From the NCBI GenBank assembly GCA_035578905.1, contig JAQJVL010000104.1, positions 1,984,001-2,048,000 of the forward strand: a stretch of DNA of 64,000 nucleotides. The letters run 5' to 3'. Shown here one piece after another: positions 34,136 through 46,158 of this stretch. Every line of letters begins with the position of its first letter. Positions within the stretch are counted from its first letter, which is position 1. The stretch comes from Stictocephala bisonia (Eukaryota; Arthropoda; Insecta; Hemiptera; Membracidae). The notes below the pieces were generated by a model, which worked only from the letters and a program-made list of their open reading frames with translations, ran no database searches and had not been told where the DNA came from. The translations under genes were made by a program, and so were the position numbers.

Positions 34136-36343
34136 AATATTCAGAAGTCAGTAATCACTGTAATATATAAAACAGTTACCAAATAACAGTTTTTTACTTT
34201 AAATAATTAAATAGCTCATACTATTTCAAAATATGAGTATGAAAAAATAACCAATTAATAATTAGCCAACATTCATAATGGCTTAATGCCACAACCCTCC
34301 ATAATATGGACTTTCGTCGGTCAGTCTCGCGACTGCCTATATTTTATTATTATTATATTTTTGTTTTCTTATATTTTAAAGCAAATGTAAATGCTGAAAC
34401 TTATAGAACATTTCTCCACTTCATACTTAACGGTATCCAGCATTTAAAATAACCCCAAGTTACATGTACATGTTGTACTTTAGTCAGTTTAGTCCTATAC
34501 ATTGTTATATTTTCATCTTTGTTATTGTTTGTTAAGTGCATTATTTTGTAAATAGTTATCTTTAGAATGTTGCCAAAATAGGAAATACTTAAAGTACAAG
34601 GTCGACTTCAAATTCATCCTAAAGGTTATTTACAATTCTGTTTATATCCAATGAACATTATTTCCAACGTAATCGGTATTTCGCGATAGTTATGGGGAAA
34701 AATGAGATGATTGAACGAACTTAGTGCCAAGAAATGATCAAGTGATAACCTCAGGAAGTGATTGCTAACTACTTGACCACACTCAAACATTCATCTTTCC
34801 TCAAAGAAGCTTTTTGCTAGACTTGATTAGTTGAATGCCGTTGTTATCTGTCTGGGTCAAAGCGATAAACTCACTGTAGCTGTCTTTGAGGAAAAGGGAT
34901 GAATACAGTGTATTGTAAACATAACCTCAATCTAATTGACAGTTGATAAATAACAGCTCTCAGTATATTTAAGTATTACTAAAGTCACTGTCGATTTCAA
35001 TTAAACTTTCAACATTTAAGGAACACTATTTAACAGGTTTTATGTGCGTAAAAGTTGTTCTATAATTATTAATCGTGTTCTTAAACAATTTTAAATATGT
35101 GAGTAGTTCATAATGTTTATACGTGGAGTATGTACTAAGTGGGCACTTAACAGCACTTAGTTTATAACTGTTTGTTGGGTTACTTCCTCCTAACCTGTCA
35201 ATTAACTTGATTAGTGTGGTGATGCGTTGTTCTTTTATATGTTGCGAGATAATTCGTCTTTACTCTTTTCATTTCCACCACTCGATGTAGCGGGAAATGT
35301 CTACTGTTTAGAGGAGGAAATTGAACTACGTGAAATGACAACATGAAGTAGTATTTTATAAATCGGCAAACACTATAAACATTAATTATTGACATCTTTG
35401 CTTTCAAGAATATCAAATATGTGACCAAGAGAGTATGAAAATCTGTTTGGCAACTTTTCTTAGTATTTTTTATTTTGCAATTAATAACATTTATTCAATA
35501 AACCATGTAGCTCAAAATAATTATAACTTAACTAAACTCATTATAATTAAAAAAAAGAACAACTTAAAAACCAAACAGCCTTGCTGCCATCGTGGATTTC
35601 ATTTTGTTGATAGTTCACAATCTCGTGGTTTTTCTATCCATGTTTTTCTATAAAATGCTGTTACATTTGATATCTATCTTATATCAGTTTGACTGATATA
35701 AACCTTTCTCCATTTTTTGCTGTTCAATTCCAATTTCGTTACTTAAAACAATTATATCAAGGTATTAAAAGTTATATTTGACTAAAATACTCTGAAGTTT
35801 TATAAAACACATAAAAATGCATTTAAAATTGTAAAAAAATAAGTGTTGTATAAATATAAAATATTTGCACCCTCGACTTTATTAAAGTTTCCAATTTAAT
35901 TAAAATAATTGATTTTTTTTAAATTTCATATCACAATTAAATTTTGGATTTGCAACACTTTTATTAGTAAGGTTATTTTATAAATTAGACTAAATTATAA
36001 TTGTTAGATTTAATGCTATTTTAGAAATCAACTAAATTTAATTTTTTATAAATGTGTAAACATAGTAATCCTGAACTGAAGGTTGCTGCCATTAAAGGAA
36101 TGTTCTAATTCAGGACAAGATTTTGAAGGTGTTGCGAAGGACAAGCTGACCTCTAGGTACAGAAGTTGTTAAGTAGAGACATTATGTAGTGGAATGTAGG
36201 ACTATGTTTGTAAAACATTTTTTTGTAAAACCAAACTTAAAAATGTACCTAGGGTCTAATGTATAAAACTTGTGTTAACCAACAACTAATTAGTTTGATT
36301 TATTATTTCTACATAATTATTATTATTTTTTTTTAAATATAAA
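34136..36343. other. AT-rich intergenic DNA
   Basis: About 2.2 kb without a recognisable gene. A long-loop inverted pair (TCCTCAAAGA near 34798, TCTTTGAGGA near 34886) is the only structure I saw. Confidence 0.4.
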
Positions 36344-36503
36344 ACTTCACTTGCTAGTTCACATAGGCCTGAAGGCCTGGGCGTGAACTTTTTCAACGAG
36401 TGAAGTAGCCTACCGCCCACTTGTAAGCTCGGTTGGGATTCGAACCTTCTAAAGAACATGTCCTCCGCAGTCCGAAGACTCGGCCACTAAGCCAACACAG
36501 CTG
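36344..36503 (-). mobile_element. tRNA-derived SINE (family A)
   Basis: On the minus strand: TTGGCTTAGTGGCCGAGTC (A-box), AGGTTCGAATCCCAACC (B-box), then the body CTACTTCACTCGTTG, AAAGTTCACGCC, and TATGTGAACTAGCAAGTGAA. Same body as 28388-28480 and 30165-30245. Confidence 0.8.
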
Positions 36504-37399
36504 ATAAATGAATTTGTTGCATTACTGTAACTCATTTAATGAATAAATGTTTAATTAATTGTAAAAACAATAATTGTTCATTTTCTTTTAACGATTACTC
36601 TTAAATTTTAAACATTCATACTTGACAGTCTATTCAATTAAATTTATACTGAACAAATGATAATTTTTTTTACTTTTGTAAATGGATGTTTATGATTTAT
36701 ATCTTATTTTATAATTTAGTGTATTACATTTTTACTATTGTTATATCTATAAATTTATTATATTTTTACGAAAACAAACTGACTATATATTTACTCAAGT
36801 AAAATGAGGAATACTAACTAAGCTTATATTGTCAACAAATATTACGAAAGTAACATACGATAACAATCTTGCGTATCAACATTCTTTCGTTATTCTATCG
36901 GTAAATCTCTGAAACTAATGTTAACTGTTATTGTAAACTAACAATAGTAACTAACCATGATAACTAATACAGAGAACTAATTGCTACATTAGTTAATATA
37001 ATGTAAATACAAATATTTTATAATGTTATAAATAAATAACAAATATATCAAACTAACCAGTATCCATTACTTCGACACATTTGTCAGAACTTGGAGACAC
37101 ACATATTTGTCATTTTCACAATTTTACGTGTCATAAATAAACAAACTACTTAAAACAACAAATTATTAATACACTAAATTGACGTCGTTGGCGACAAAAA
37201 AAGATTATGACGATATTTTTAGTTTGTTTTCTCTTACATAATGTATCTCCGAAATGAAAACCTTAAGAATAACAAAAAACGATTCGTTGTTTAACAGTAA
37301 ATCCTCATAGAAAATAATCAAAGATTGTATCGTTATAGTTATCGTATTATTTAACAGAGCATGTTTAAATAGGTACTCATAGATGAAAGTAAATATAGT
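36504..37399. other. AT-rich intergenic DNA
   Basis: Nothing recognised. Confidence 0.4.
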
Positions 37400-37733
37400 C
37401 GAGTATTGTTGTAGTCGTCAGATGAACGTCCTCCGAGCTATTTACAGAATAACCCATTTAGCGGCGTTAGACACTTGCCAAGTGCACGAGACACTGTGTG
37501 TTGAGTATTCCTACAGCTGATCAAAGTTCCAGCGATGAGTAAGTGAGGACTGGTTACAGTCTGCGAAGAGGAAGGGAATCCTGTAATCGCGATCTGGTGG
37601 ATTCCCTCTGGACGCTGAGCTGGGTTTCCCCGGTGCGACTGGCCTGACCTGACATATCTGCTCGCCCCGGCCGGCCGCCGACAGTCCAGTGCACAGTGTC
37701 TTCCGCGCCGGGTCAGTCCTGTACCACAGAGAG
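37400..37733 (+). other. Candidate 5' untranslated exon of the sugar transporter gene
   Basis: This stretch is much GC-richer than its surroundings (for example CGCCCCGGCCGGCCGCCGAC at 37661) and ends in an excellent donor, GAGAG|GTAAGT, at 37733. The first coding exon of the transporter at 47289 is preceded by a clear acceptor within the leader, so a non-coding exon upstream is needed, and this is the best candidate I see. The intron would be 9.6 kb. The start of transcription is not defined; an initiator-like GTCAGTC lies at about 37712. The exon could instead belong to an unrelated transcript. Confidence 0.35.
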
Positions 37734-38336
37734 GTAAGTCTACATATAGTCACTGGAGTTACACTGTTTGATGCTTACATAGTCTAATTACTAGACATTA
37801 ATTATGCTTTGTATCATATTAAAACACGCTCTATAAATGTATAAAATAATGAAACATAATCATTCGTAGATACAATGAGTGAGTGTTACTCTTAATTACG
37901 AATATCAAGTAAGGTATAAGGGAAATAAATGTTTATCAAGAGACTATTTCTAAAATCGCCAAAATAACTTTTTTAAGTGTAAAATAAATTTTCTTATTTT
38001 TAATAATGATTGCTTATTACAACATAATTAATTAATATCATCCTAATTTTAGGAGAATGGGAGTATCTTAAACAGGTTTATATATGTCCCACGACATCAT
38101 AGATATTACAGTCATTTTACTTTAGTGTAGAAGTTGACAACAGTAATATAATTTGGTAACAATGAGTTCGATAATTATAAAAAGTGCGATCTAAAACGAA
38201 TCAATTTAAAATGATTTTTTTTTTTGTTATTTCTCTAACTATAAGCAATGAATGAATCAAACTACCTCGTATTCCAATTTTAAAAGTTTTACTGTTGTGC
38301 GTTTATAATTAAATTAGTAATTAAGGCTATAATATT
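37734..38336. other. AT-rich DNA, possible intron
   Basis: No gene recognised. Intronic if the upstream exon call is right. Confidence 0.4.
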
Positions 38337-38632
38337 TATTAATTTTTTTATTTATTTTTATTTATTCATAAGACCCCGATCGTCAATATATGGACACATA
38401 TGGATTTCGAATGAGTGTGATGAGTGTAGATGAGCGAATGTAGTCATTGTTACAAACTAAGGCCGAATACTCCTTAGAAAGTGTCATTAATTAATAGCCC
38501 AATGACAAATGAACAGCCGGTGATTATTAGCTGATCCTTCTCAAAATGTATTGACTGTGATTGAGATCGAACTGAGAACCTCTAGCACATGAAGCTGGGA
38601 TTGAACCAACTACACCACCGACCAATTTGGAC
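38337..38632 (-). mobile_element. tRNA-derived SINE (family C), near-complete
   Basis: On the minus strand the head is GTCGGTGGTGTAGTTGGTTC (A-box) and GTTCTCAGTTCGATCTCAAT (B-box). The body carries CTATTAATTAATGACACTTT, GGAGTATTCGGCCTTAG, AACAATGACTACATTCGCTC, ATCTACACTCATCACACTCA and TTGACGATCGGGGTC. It ends in an A-rich AATAAATAAAAATAAATAAA tail at 38337, as expected for a SINE 3' end. Confidence 0.75.
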
Positions 38633-40047
38633 TAGTATAAATTATTATACCAACTAATACTTTCAATTTGGACGGTATATCAGAATAACAGCTTTTATTG
38701 AACTCTATTGATACAGTGAACAATCCTAAATCAGATAAACGTATCTAAATCTATTGAGAGCTCAGAAATTATCTATCAGAAGTCAACAAGTTAGAATATG
38801 TTTGAACATGCCAATTTGCGTTCCTTGCCATTCATAGTAAATATATATGTATAATGTTGTGTGTGTTTTTTTATAAACCTCTTTATTTATTAACAGTTAC
38901 ACTTCACTATTCGCAAAGCAGAATACCAGATAAAGCCTGAAATATAACGCTGACTGTTTACTAAATACAATGAAGAAGATCCTTAAGATGGTAAACACTG
39001 ATATCGTGCAGTATGGGCTCTATAAACTACCAAACCCAAGAGTAATTCGATTGTTTATGTACTCTTAACACAAATGACTATGGAATTCTGAAAATTAATT
39101 TAATTAATATTTCTTGCACTGAACGCTTTATAAATCTTGTAAGATGTCGTTTTCTATGGTGATTTTTGCTGTCGGTATCAAACTGGTAGTTTTTGTATAG
39201 AAAAAGGAACATGTTATAATAATGATAATAATACTTCATTGACATCAATTGATGTATAACATTGTATATAATATAACAAGTATAATAAAGATATAAAATA
39301 CACAAATATAACAAAGTGCTGCACTTTTATTAACTTTTATGTGAGCAAAATATAATATAAATACATACCTACTGTATGTAGCAATAACTGATTATAACTA
39401 CAAACTCAATAAATATGTTATTTTGTTACATTATGATGTTAAGATGATCATGCCCTCGCTCTGTACAAATAAAACACCATAAACAAATTTAAAATATTTG
39501 CTATGCTACCCATTAATGTACCGTACGGTGAGTTGAGACAATGCTAAAGTCACCAGCGTAACACATTAACAAACAATACCTCATTATAAAATGATCCTGT
39601 CACGACATGCATTTTAGGGGCAAACGTTGCCGTTCATTTGATCTCAATAAGCCTTATAATTACCAAGTTGTGTAGAATTTGAAGTGAAATACACTGTTTA
39701 CTCGGTGTCATGTACTTTCTGTGTAATTGGGGAGAAAGGGTGTCATACGAGTGGGAGAAAGTACACATTTAAGGAGAAATCCTAGAAATAAAACCTGTGA
39801 AAAATGCAAAGTGGCTTTAAAATACGATAGGCCAGGAAAAAGGTTGGTTTACTATCTTTAAACTGCAGTTTCGAGTTATGTACATGATTGTAATGTTTGA
39901 ACGCGAATTATATGTAAACAACGTCAACATGCACAAATCAGGTACTGTCTCCAAACTTCAAATTTACGGTTAAAAAATCACAACTGGACCATAATTAACT
40001 TTATATTACACCAATCCATTATAAGAATGACTAATTCGATATTCATA

Positions 40048-40112
40048 TATTTTTAGATCCAATCGAACCTAACGTTTCGAACACATTGCAACTAGCTTCC
40101 TCAGGCTTACAC
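40048..40112 (-). other. CCTGAGGAAGC...CGAAACG motif, Penelope-like end
   Basis: On the minus strand CCTGAGGAAGCTAGTTGCAA leads to TGTTCGAAACGTTAGG. It has the same CTGA-box, stem, CGAAACG order as 13325-13376 and the palindrome at 51638-52087. Only the terminal motif is visible; no protein remains. Confidence 0.35.
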
Positions 40113-42262
40113 AATGAATCTGTGGAAGACGTCGGTAATGACGTGAGGGTTTTGCAGGTGTAGGTCCCTTTTTCTAGGAATGGTCACTGGTATACCTGTA
40201 ACTTGGAAAGACCCAACCATGGGTAAAATCCATTCTCTCTGAAGAGCGAACCGCTACTGAAGAACAATATCTGCACTGATTAATTCTACTTGTATACATT
40301 ACATATAATAAATTCTCTTTATGCTGAAAAATGAAATTTTTCTTTAAATTCATCACGTAAGTTGATAATATTGTTTTTTAAAGTTGTTTTTCCTCGTAAA
40401 CATTTTTATTAGTAGCCAAGCAATAACGTAATAACATTAATTTATGTTTAAAATAGTAAAATCAGTTCCTTTATTAAATAAACCAAATGACTGAGAAAAG
40501 TGTGTTGTGTGGTAGAATTCCAACTTACATTTATATGAAGTATCAAATATACATTATGAAAAGAACAAATGCCTTTTAACATTGTCACAAACTCGATACG
40601 CTCGGTTCTACGTTTCACGGTATTATTAGCGCAACAGTTGAACATTGTTAGTTGAAATCAAGGTAAGTAGAGTAACATAAGGTAGATATCATGATAACGT
40701 CATTGGAGAGGTCGTTCCACCAGCTGTTGAAATTAGCGTTATTTTACGCAAAATAATAAACAAAAGTATTGCTTATAAGAAAATGTTATTGCTGTAGCCG
40801 GTTGCGAGAAACTATAACTAATATTTGTAATATCTGGAACTGGAACTGCAGAAACTGTTTGGCTGGTAGCATCTTTACGTCAGAATACGTACTAGGCCTA
40901 TGTAAACCAAACAATTTATCGTTACTAAATGTTGTCAAAACATTTTTTAAAACCAACATCATTTTATTTTCTTCATTAAAAAAAAAAAAAATACATATAT
41001 ATATAAAATAATAATAATAATATCGGCCTCTATTTATACTATATTAGTGTCATTCCTAATTATATACAATATAACCAAACATTTTTATTTCTAGGTTAAC
41101 AATACTTCTCATTATATTTTAATAATATCATTACATTAAATTCTTCTTAAATTAATCAAATATTAATTATTGACAATAGATTAAAAAAAAAAAATAATAG
41201 TAAATACATTTGAAACACTAATGTGAGAAATCAGCTGTAAAAACATTGTTATGAAAATATTAGGTTATCTTATGACGTCATCATGATCCTTACCTTATAA
41301 TTTCTACTTACCTTGTGGTACAATTTAATAAATGATTGTTTGTAACATTTTCCTGTACTAAACGCGAATCAATAAAACTGTTTATTTCATTACAGAAACA
41401 CATGTTGCATAAATTCCATAATTTATATTTTTTCAATAATCATTAAAAAAACAGTTATAAACGACTAGAATGCGAATATAATGAAAACATTGTATTTTTA
41501 ATTACAAAGGTCTATATGTATACATTGTTTGTATAATAAAGACGTAACGTCATTTTCAGACTTACTAATACTATTTATTGAATGAGGAAACTATGAACTA
41601 CATTTTTTAGCTATAGCATACAAATGTAGTTATACGAATAAAAGATTTATTTACATAACCAATAATTCTTGTGAAGTTATTTTTTCACAAAAAGTACCTA
41701 CTGCGCACATGTACAAAAATATTCATTATTTTGATTCGTAAATAATTAACTGACATATTCTACTTTTTCACAATATTTTTTCCACTTCCGATTCATTGTC
41801 TTTAGTTTATTAGAGCTATTGAAATTCAAAAACGAAATCATAGCATATCATTGTACAGCGATACCAATTAAAAATAATTAAGCCTTCTTAAAAAACATAT
41901 CTCGACTACATCAACGTATCCTTATTAATCTTGTGGATAACAATGTTTGAGTTTTCCTTTACTTATTCTGTCTATTTCGGAGTGTACCACTGTGTAACAT
42001 TTCATGAGCTATTTTATTTCATTATGAACTAAAAATATAGGCATCTTATAAAGCAAGAAATGAAGCTGCTAAACATAGCCTATTATTTTAGTTTATTCGT
42101 ATCAGTGAGGAATCGGTGAAATTATGTCGCTCTTGAATAAAATGAAAAAAAGAAAGTGATACCACAATAAAACCTTACTATAATTTATGTACATAAAATC
42201 AAACTATACACTGATCTGTTATTGAATAAAAAATAATAGATAGACTGTGTAGTATGCCTATC

Positions 42263-42277
42263 GGGGGGGGGGGGGGG
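42263..42277. repeat. Poly-G run (15 G)
   Basis: An unbroken run of 15 G in strongly AT-rich surroundings, followed by GAAGCCGGGCGGGCGC. Length is likely unstable in copying or assembly. Confidence 0.95.
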
Positions 42278-42920
42278 CGAATAGAAGCCGGGCGGGCGCT
42301 ATTACTCGTCTGTTTACCACGGAAGTAATCTTTGGTTACTTAACTAGTCTTACCGACGGTTAAATGGAAAAAATGACAAAAGTACCCCGAGTTGAAGGTT
42401 ATTAGCTATTATTGGAGGTACGTACACTTTGCACAATCGTTATTCATACATGTTACAACAAGTTTGTCATTTAAACTTACTTAGGCATATTATTGATCAA
42501 CTTTAAACTATTAACGAGTTATTAGTTGTGATAAAGAAATAATTTGTTCGCCAATCGAATACTTGTTCTTTTTAGTTCAGGTGAATTTAGATTCTTAAAA
42601 AAAAATAATAATTTGTTAGTCGTTATTGTATACATTTTACAAGGTTTTAGTTGGCTCAGAGAAATCGTCTTCACGCTTCTTGATGGAGTTTGATCACTTT
42701 ACGTCAGTTACGATTGATTAGGTCTGGTTAAACAGAACAGGAGAGTGGTAGATTAAGAAGACCGGAAGGAAAGGCTTTCTCTTGACGGCAAGGTAAAAGG
42801 ATGCGACCTGACCTGAAGGTAACCTAATGGTCAGACTTGTAATGCTACAATGTCTGCATTGTACACAGACAAATACAGTAATATCATATTTTAAAATGTG
42901 TACGTGAAAAGTAAATGGTA

Positions 42921-43720
42921 TTTGACTCACTCGCCTAACCACCCATTCAGATACAGTGGTATTGACCTACCTGCCCACCCATACACTTACGTGGCATTGA
43001 CCCACCCACCCACCCATACAAATACAGTAGTATTGACCCACCCATACACGTACAGTGGCATTGACCCACCCATACACGGACAGTGGTATTGACCCACCCA
43101 TACACGTACAGTGGCATTGACCCACCCACCCACCCACCCATACAAATACAGTAGTATTGACCCACCCATACACGGACAGTGGTATTGACCCAGCTTCCCA
43201 CCCATACACGGATAGTGGTATTAATCCACCTGTCCACCCATACAAGTACAGTGGTATGGACCCACCCATACACGTACAGTGGTATTGACCCACCCACCCA
43301 CCCATACACGTACAGTGGTATTGACCCACCCACCCACCCATACACGTACAGTGGTATTGACCCACCCACCCATACAAATACAGTAGTATTGACCTACCCA
43401 TACACGTACAGTGGTGTTGACCCACCCACCCACCCATACACGTACAATGGTATTGACCCACCCACCCACCCATACACGTACAGTGGCATTGACCCACCCA
43501 CCCACCCATACAAATACAGTAGTATTGACCCACCCATACACGTACAGTGGTATTGACCCATCCACCCACCCATACACGTACAGTGGTATTGACCCACCCA
43601 CCCACCCATACACGTACAGTGGTATTGACCCACCCATACACGTACAGTGGTATTGACCCACCCATACACGTACAGTGGCATTGACCCACTCACCCACCCA
43701 TACAAATACAGTAGTATTGA
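42921..43720. repeat. C-rich minisatellite, third large array
   Basis: Units of about 27-40 bp consist of CATACACGTACAGTGGTATT and GACCCACCC with one to four extra CACC steps, interspersed with variants having AAATACAGTAGTATTGACC or CGGACAGTGG. Very long frames on both strands (up to 240 codons on the minus strand) are artefacts of the stop-free unit. Confidence 0.95.
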
Positions 43721-43994
43721 CATCGACCTATTCCATGTGCATATGCAACGATGTTCGGTGCATATGGAAATAGTATGCACAAGAGAGTTGGGCATCTTGA
43801 TGCTTTAAACACTTGATGGGTAAAAATAAATGTGATTTCCTTCAGTCTGTTATAAATTACAAAATATTTTCCTATTATAATTAAAAATATATATAGTTCT
43901 ATAGCTAAAGATGATACATTGTAAACAATATATGAATATATAATTACTTAAGTCTAACGTGTCATAAAGTGTAAGTCTTTTGGGATTAAATGTT

Positions 43995-44062
43995 ACAGAG
44001 GACTTTACAGTCCTAACTTCGCCCCTTTAATAAAGGCATTTTTCATTTTATTTCATTTTATT
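43995..44062 (+). mobile_element. LINE 3' end
   Basis: GAGGACTTTACAGTCC, then TTAATAAAGGCATTTTTC and a TTTTATTTCATTTTATT tail. Matches the end at 10594-10684. No coding part is attached. Confidence 0.5.
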
Positions 44063-45057
44063 AATAAACATTATTGCCTTATTATACATTATATGTATAA
44101 CATTAACTATACCATTATTAAATGTATAGCAAATTACCGACTAACAGTACTTCTAAGCGAGTTGCTCTTCTTATTTGTAAATTTAAATATAAATTTAAAG
44201 CTAATTTACATCACACTAACCTAATCAACGCCGTAGTTACGTTGTCCCGTTGTTTGATGATCTATCTAGCAGCCGATTACTCTCAAAATCAGATAAATAT
44301 TATAACTAAAAAGCCATTATAGTTTAAAGTATTTTTTAATATCGTTAGTGTAGTAAAAGAAATAATTAAACAAACTTAATTATCATGAAACACAATTTTA
44401 ATACAGCACAATATAAAAACAACATATTACAATAGTCATAGGTCTTGGTAATCCATTTTTACAATCGTTGGATGAGTGAAATTCACAAGTTTAAGTTAAT
44501 AATAATATGTTTGTCCTCTATAGTCTATAAAAACAAACAAGAAGTTAAATATTTAAACTGTTAACAGTTGAAAAAATTTAAATTCCATTAATTAAGAGTT
44601 TATAACACCCAATAATTAACGAGGAGTGGTTTTTTGCAATATAATAAATGAACTGTTTACAAGGTTATATTTAAATTGATTGTTACGTTGTTGTTATTAT
44701 GACACGCACTAATTTAATATTATTATAACGATATTCTAAAATAAAATTTAAAATGCTTAATCGTTTTGAAGGAATTTATGTTATTGTTGTAGCTTATGCG
44801 TAAATGCTAACCTTGACGCGCGTCCACTGGATTAGGTATTTTTATAAAACAGGAAACATTATTCCTATAATTTAACAAGCCAATAAAAGACGCACCATGT
44901 TATGCTGGGTTATATCAATGAAGATACAGCCGAAACTGGTTACGTATCACCTAATCTTTATATTGGCGCTCGACATCTCATATCACCACACTATTGTATA
45001 GTTTTTAAGTAGATTGTTAAGTTAAATAACTTCCCAGTACCATTTTTTGCTGTCTTT

Positions 45058-45135
45058 CTACGCAGTGGCATTTTTTTAACTTTGATTTTAAAGTTCTTAT
45101 GGACGACGGTCCAAACCCATCAAGCCACATTAAGT
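45058..45135 (-). mobile_element. SINE family B, 3' portion
   Basis: On the minus strand GCTTGATGGGTTTGGACCGT is followed, after a variable part, by AGTTAAAAAAATGCCACTGC. Both blocks match 15567-15645. The tRNA-like head is missing. Confidence 0.65.
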
Positions 45136-46117
45136 TGGAAAGGTACAAGTAATAAAACAAGTTTTACGCAATTCACTGTCGTCATTGACTTAAAACTTGG
45201 CATAAGTGTCAGTTGCAACAGGTTTGGTGTCCCACTTTCAGAACCAGCCATCTACGTCATTGCTTGTGCATAGACTCTGTATTGGAATTAAAAGATCAAA
45301 GAACGTATCATTAGTGTTTCCAGTAACCTTCCAAATACGTAAGCAAATTATTCAAAATTGTATATCACTTAATTTTCGTTGAAGCAGTGTATTTTACATT
45401 CGTATAGAACGGTGAGATGACTATTAAGATACAATTCTCTCCCTCGCAAAGTTCTTATCATTAGCATCCTCCATTTTTTTTTTTATGTTAAAAATAAAAA
45501 CATACTCAGTAATATTTATGCAGGTACATAAGCATTGTTTATTGAATCAAACTCTAAATTGAAATTATTTTAAATACTCGTTAACGCCTAAGTTTCAGAC
45601 CAAAACAAATAAAGAGCTCGTGAGCTTTATGTGCAAGTGTTTGTCTGTATGTGTAATTATGTTATGTGTACGTAAAGAGGGCTATTTGTGTGGGAGGGTG
45701 GGTGGGAGGTCCACAACAATGAGGGAAGTTACACAATCGTCTACCAACTTGTTTACGGCGAGATTAACAGTTACAGTAATAATTATGTTTCTATTAGACA
45801 TTTGGATATGTATATTTGGTCATTTTCTTAGTGCTTCCTTTTGCAGTTGTTTTTGAATTTCAAATAAGTTCAACCTCTCGGTCAAACGTAGTCTTTGTAT
45901 TCTAAATTTGGCACCTTACTAAATAGATGAATTTATGACTATAGGAAAAATATAATAGTGTCTGTTAAAACAATTTCATTTGACAACAAAACGGTCAAAA
46001 CAAGTCCAAATTTAAAAAAAAACACTACCCACATCTGATTAGTAATGTAATACTAGCATTCCTGTCCTCCCGATTCAATTGACCATCAGCCCGCATAATT
46101 CTCCTCTGAAGGTCATT

Positions 46118-46158
46118 TTAAATCCTAGTTTCGATTCAAGGTCGAAACTAGGATTTAA
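46118..46158. repeat. Perfect 17-bp hairpin
   Basis: TTAAATCCTAGTTTCGA (46118-46134) and its exact complement at 46142-46158 enclose a 7-base loop; a T run follows. The function is unknown. Confidence 0.8.

Larger units (their letters stand above)
38633..42920. other. Intergenic or intronic AT-rich DNA
   Basis: No exon stands out. A Penelope-like terminal motif lies at about 40048-40112, an A/TA tract at 40978-41003, and a run of 15 G at 42263-42277. Frames here have no motifs. Confidence 0.4.

Noticed and set aside
42967..43697. Very long minus-strand frames (up to 240 codons) and plus-strand counterparts in the 43-kb array
   Set aside because: The repeat unit lacks stops in several frames on both strands; composition is purely repetitive and no start context or splice structure is seen.
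45620..45856. 78-codon frame with GGGAGGGTGGGTGGGAGG
   Set aside because: Only a short G-rich stretch; no coding features and not part of the dispersed minisatellite.
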